10,860 nt of DNA. Source: Thoreauomyces humboldtii (taxonomy: Eukaryota; Chytridiomycota; Chytridiomycetes; Spizellomycetales; Powellomycetaceae). The translations under genes were made by a program, and so were the position numbers. The stretch spans positions 1 to 10,860 of the forward strand of contig JADGJA010000775.1 in assembly GCA_027596035.1 (NCBI GenBank). The letters run 5' to 3'. The notes beneath the pieces were generated by a model that was given only the letters and a program-made list of their open reading frames with translations, was not told the origin of the DNA and made no database searches. This document shows, piece by piece, positions 8,401 through 10,860 of this stretch; positions within the stretch are counted from its first letter, which is position 1; every line of letters begins with the position of its first letter.

Positions 8401-10725
8401 ACGGAGTAATGCAGTTAGCAAGAGCATTTGCGGCAAATGCATGATGCGCAAACTTACTCATAAACGTAGAACTATTGAACGAGAACTGGCTTTGAATCAG
8501 AGGCGCCAAGAGCGAAGCGCCACTGCAACCTTTAATCGTGGAGGTCAAGACCTGAAGCGTCGACAATAAGCCCGAAAACAATGTGCCATTTATGTCTGAA
8601 GTCGGTTGATAATGGGAGATGTTAGTGAGTATGTGGAGGTATTTGGCAAGAACTCTGATAACAGCTACTAACCAGCGAGGGTGCAGTCCGTGAGCACGGT
8701 CGCAGGCGGATTCTCATCCGTTTCGGAGCGTTCCAGGAAGAAGACGGTGCTATCAGCGCCAAGATCAGAGAAAATTGAACTTATGATGGTCAAATCGCCG
8801 AGTTCGGCAACGTGAACACAATGATCGCCACATTCACGATCTTGAGCGAACACGTTGAGTACGAGAGAGTCAAACTCGACTTGAAGAACAGCGGCTTGCC
8901 GGCTTACCAGCAATAATGACGTCCTCCAAATTCACGGTCGCAGTTCCATTCACGCTGAGGATGCCCGACGTGATGCCGCTGGCATAAGAGATCGTCAGAC
9001 TGCTCATAGTAAGGTAAGCTGCCGCACTTGCAGTGAACAGGTACGGCAGCGCATCAATCCTTATGGTCGCATCCGTAACCGTGAGATTTCCCAAAATCGT
9101 GAACGGCCCAAAAGTTTCTGTGACGGTGAGACCACTGATAGTCGTGTTTGCCTTGGGATTGAGGAGCATGAGGTCGCTTGTGATCGTTTTCGTTTTGCGC
9201 GTCTCAAGATTGACAGCGTCGCGAGCTCCAGGGTACATCGTCGTGCAATCTAACACGTTTGAGACTGATAAGGAACAGTGTCACCTGTCTTACCAAAACG
9301 CAGATTGCCCTTACTTGTAATATTCAGCCCAACGATTTCAACCGTTCCCTGATCCACGGTGATTAAAGGTCCCTGCCAATCTTGAATCGAGACGTCGTAC
9401 AATGTTCCCCCTTCCGTCGAAGACATTGTGATGACCGCGCCGCACCAGTGAACGGGGTTCGTGACGAGATTTCCAGTGATCGTGACGTGATGAAACTCGT
9501 TTGTGCCTGAACCAGCGAATTGCTATAGGGACAGTCAACTGAGCTGTCAATGGTCCAGCGCCAACGACCAACGAGTCGTGTACTTGCAGTGATAAGAGCG
9601 TCACCTCGCAAGCAGAACCTAAAAAACATGGTCAATACAGTGGAATTTTCCTCCTCTTCCGACGATTTCTGCTTACGGATTTTTGATCACACTATTTGAG
9701 ATATAAGTCCCGGAAGTTCCGGACCCAGCAATAAACACGGATCCGCCTGACGAAAAGAGAAAAGAAGCGGATTGCAGTGTAACGATATGGGACGTAAAAA
9801 CCTTCAAGAGGAGGCAAGCGGGTAGCATGAGTACCTTGAAAATCCAGACCATCCATCGTGAGGTCCGAGTTCGTCATCGAAGGGTAGTAATGGACACCTG
9901 GCGCAAAGAGTCTTTCTTCAACGAAACGTCAAATGGCTTTCGAACGACACGTCGTACCAGCTTTAACTTTGACATTGTTTTGCGTCAAGGAATGACCGTA
10001 GCTGTCTGGGGCGTTCATAACAAGATACAGAACGTCGTCTTTAGTGTCAAAATCGGGGTTCGGCCCGCCTAAGTGAATGACCCTTCAATTATTACACTGT
10101 ACGTCAATGAGAGGCGTGTCTAGGAAAATGCAAAGAACGCACCTTTCAAAGTTACGTTGTCAAATGTCAGATAACGGGTATCGAAGTATTCTTCATTTGA
10201 CGAGAACGTGAAGCGGAATTCAGTGCCATTGCCATCGACGGCTGCGTGGTTCGCCGGGAGTCCGATCTGCAGATTAGACAGAGTGTAGGACCATCCCATG
10301 TTGATGCCGAACTCGACGATCGGAGCAATGCCGGTCGTGACGGAAACGTCTGGTCCTCTCACAATGGTTGGTCCGTCGGTGCCCTGCCAAGCGCTGCTGC
10401 CGGCGATAATGTAGAAATCCACAGAGTTGCTGTCATCGAGGTCATCACGAGCGCCCAAATCCCAGAAATCGTGGTTAACCGGGTATTCTCCCGGGGAGAC
10501 GAGAAGAATGCGGAAGGTGCCATTAGTACGCGATTCATCGATTATTTGCAGCGCATCATCAAGTGCCAGAAATGGGTTCTCTGCCGTTCCGTCTTGTAGG
10601 GATCCTTCAGCAAGGATATCGACAAAGAGATCGAGGTCGTCGGCGAGAACCGAGAACGGGTGGATGAAAAGCAGCACTAAGACGCAGTAGAGGAGAGAAA
10701 GACGTGGCCAGTAAAGGCGCTGCAT
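5464..10725 (-). CDS. class C GPCR-like receptor with beta-helix ectodomain and PH-like tail, 14 exons
   Basis: The exons, in minus-strand order, are 10725-10143, 10068-9958, 9897-9835, 9746-9677, 9618-9584, 9506-9315, 9264-8908, 8840-8673, 8595-8458, 8376-7672, 7581-6810, 6748-6626, 6561-6432 and 6369-5464 (4353 nt, 1450 residues). The ATG at 10725 is the first in frame after an upstream stop and begins a signal peptide (1-28, cleavage after SVLA). Residues 29 to about 855 form a right-handed beta-helix: an N-cap DGTAENPFLALDDAL, then rungs and three PMP-type repeats (FNSN/GGVI, FTNN/GGAL, FTEN/GGAV at 597-696). An EGF-like Cys cluster lies at 862-896 and a SEA-like segment at about 900-1020. 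The seven-helix domain (about 1026-1276) has class C hallmarks: ARRAQQPV after TM1, C1090...WLIPLSFGL...IKS in TM3, and C1176 as its disulfide partner. The tail carries a PH-like domain (about 1290-1420, W1411) and ends in an acidic run. It probably senses an extracellular ligand or surface and signals through G proteins; the ligand is unknown. The exon chain is inferred by hand, and introns 5-7 have alternative splice sites. Confidence 0.78.
6370..6431 (-). other. intron 13 of receptor gene, inside TM4 (62 nt)
   Basis: The donor is GTAAGG and the acceptor CCGGCCAG, phase 0. Splicing joins VSCIFGLYV to IYVGVWTAIESP, giving the class C TM4 and the start of extracellular loop 2. Unspliced, the downstream frame has a TAA in the intron. 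Confidence 0.8.
6562..6625 (-). other. intron 12 of receptor gene, inside TM3 (64 nt)
   Basis: The donor is GTAGGT and the acceptor ATCATTAG. The split codon TC|A gives Ser and joins PLSFGLITS to CLTIKSFIHYTRR, the expected TM3 and intracellular loop 2 of class C receptors. Confidence 0.75.
6749..6809 (-). other. intron 11 of receptor gene, between TM1 and TM2 (61 nt)
   Basis: The donor GTAAGA overlaps the TAA that would otherwise end the ectodomain frame. There is a CTAAC branch-point candidate 18 bases before the acceptor ACACAAG. The split codon AT|A joins THELD to IFLAAGLAFLFAYP, linking TM1 directly to TM2. This is the splice that makes the ectodomain and seven-helix parts one gene. Confidence 0.75.
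7582..7671 (-). other. intron 10 of receptor gene, frame-preserving (90 nt)
   Basis: The donor GTAAGT is perfect, a pyrimidine-rich stretch follows, and the acceptor is TACCGCAG. The length is a multiple of three and contains no stop, so the frame stays open without splicing. Splicing joins KLAFS to NVRVFGAAG. The retained version inserts a Pro-rich stretch (SPLPPGHLAHRNPP) that does not fit the surrounding fold. Confidence 0.7.
8377..8457 (-). other. intron 9 of receptor gene, frame-preserving (81 nt)
   Basis: The donor is GTAAGT, a TGCTAAC branch-point candidate is present, and the acceptor is AATGTTTCAG. At 81 nt with no in-frame stop, it is invisible to simple ORF calling. Splicing joins SSTFM to KNWTPGDG. 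Confidence 0.65.
8596..8672 (-). other. intron 8 of receptor gene (77 nt)
   Basis: The donor is GTTAGT, the branch candidate CACTAAC, and the acceptor CGACTTCAG. The split codon G|AC joins TDCTLA to DINGTLFSG. Without it the frame stops at the TAG in the donor. Confidence 0.8.
8841..8907 (-). other. intron 7 of receptor gene (67 nt; alternative nearer acceptor)
   Basis: The donor is GTAAGC, the branch candidate CTCAAC, and the acceptor GCTCAAG. Splicing joins LEDVIIA to DRECGDHC. A nearer AG (TTCTTCAAG, ending at 8880) would give a 28-nt intron in the same phase and add 13 residues. The longer intron fits the size of its neighbours better. Confidence 0.6.
9265..9314 (-). other. intron 6 of receptor gene (50 nt; alternative nearer donor)
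   Basis: The donor is GTAAGG and the acceptor CCTTATCAG. The split codon A|TC joins VGLNIT to ISNVLDCTTMYPG. A second GTAAGA donor 21 bases downstream keeps the same phase but would leave a 29-nt intron. Confidence 0.6.
9507..9583 (-). other. intron 5 of receptor gene (77 nt)
   Basis: The donor is GTACAC and the acceptor GCTGGTTCAG. This choice keeps phase with exon 4 and makes NPFCLRGDALITAST line up with the next rung NPVHWCGAVITMSST. An AG 16 bases earlier (CCCTATAG) would break the phase with the strong upstream donor at 9676. Confidence 0.6.
9619..9676 (-). other. intron 4 of receptor gene (58 nt)
   Basis: The donor is GTAAGC, the branch candidate ATTGAC, and the acceptor is a T-rich TTTTTTAG. 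It joins SVIKN to PFCLRGD through a split Pro codon (CC|G). Confidence 0.65.
9747..9834 (-). other. intron 3 of receptor gene (88 nt)
   Basis: The donor is GTACTC, followed by a long pyrimidine tract and the acceptor TTTCGTCAG. It joins DGLDFQ to GGSVFIAGSG through a split Gly codon. Confidence 0.7.
9898..9957 (-). other. intron 2 of receptor gene (60 nt)
   Basis: The donor is GTACGA, a TTTGACG branch candidate is present, and the acceptor is TGCGCCAG. It joins NVKVKA to GVHYYPSMTNSDL. Unspliced, the upstream frame stops at a TGA inside the intron. Confidence 0.7.
10069..10142 (-). other. intron 1 of receptor gene (74 nt)
   Basis: The donor GTGCGT is the same as that of ABCG intron 1, and the acceptor is TTCACTTAG. 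It joins FDNVTLK to GGPNPDFDTKDD through a split Gly codon. The unspliced frame ends at a TAG 20 bases into the intron. Confidence 0.75.
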
Positions 10726-10860
10726 CGATCGTGCCGACTGGTGCAAAACAAAGGAAACTCGCGGGCTTCACTTCAATCTCATGCACACGGATGGAAGCAA
10801 CGATGATAGTATCAAGCTTTTTTTGACTCTCACTGTCTTGGTTCGGGGGGGGTGGGGCGG
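10726..10860 (-). promoter_or_regulatory. upstream region of the receptor gene
   Basis: No coding region is visible. In-frame stops precede the receptor ATG. On the minus strand a C-rich CCGCCCCACCCCCCCC block (10860-10845, window edge) could be a GC-box-like promoter element or another low-complexity edge. No TATA-like element is evident. The assignment is positional. Confidence 0.3.

Noticed and set aside
6806..8581. A stand-alone 591-residue membrane protein ending in one TM helix
   Set aside because: Its stop codon lies inside a GTAAG donor. The final segment is a class C TM1 that continues in phase into TM2 after a 61-nt intron, and its start has no ATG but continues upstream across a 77-nt intron.
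9507..9522. Using the earlier acceptor CCCTATAG (ending at 9523) for intron 5
   Set aside because: It requires a one-base phase mismatch with the strong donor at 9676, or use of a poor GTGTGA donor, and it destroys the NPxx rung repeat alignment.

Overview
This is a eukaryotic nuclear window. Coding sequence is interrupted by short introns (about 50-90 nt) with GT donors (GTAAG, GTGCG, GTTAG), AG acceptors and, in several, CTAAC-like branch points. The only clear polyadenylation hexamer is AATAAA, and a TTAGGG-type telomere-like sequence is present. GC-rich codons and compact spacing suggest a unicellular eukaryote such as an early-diverging fungus, amoebozoan or other protist. I cannot name the organism.

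Layout. Positions 1-421 hold low-complexity homopolymers and no supportable gene. About 422-1003 (minus) is a broken PLP-dependent class V aminotransferase. N-terminal and C-terminal pieces of the family remain, but the middle is gone, and an inverted TTAGGG-like sequence sits exactly at the junction. Positions 1004-1418 are the upstream region of the next gene. 1419-5303 (plus) is a three-exon, full-size ABCG/PDR-type transporter of 1244 residues. All of its ATPase-motif substitutions fall in one of the two composite ATP sites. 5304-5463 is a compact convergent intergenic region.

10725-5464 (minus) reconstructs as one 14-exon gene encoding about 1450 residues. It has a signal peptide, a large right-handed beta-helix ectodomain with PMP-type FxxN/GGAx repeats, an EGF-like Cys cluster, a SEA-like juxtamembrane segment, a class C GPCR seven-helix domain and a cytosolic PH-like domain. 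Every exon junction is phase-consistent, including two introns whose lengths are multiples of three and which leave the raw frame open. 10726-10860 is its upstream region.

The two intact genes are transcribed towards each other, and I see no evidence that they share a pathway. The receptor gene is the most interesting object here: a class C GPCR whose usual Venus-flytrap ligand domain appears to be replaced by a beta-helix, with a PH-like tail. The telomere-scarred pseudogene is second.
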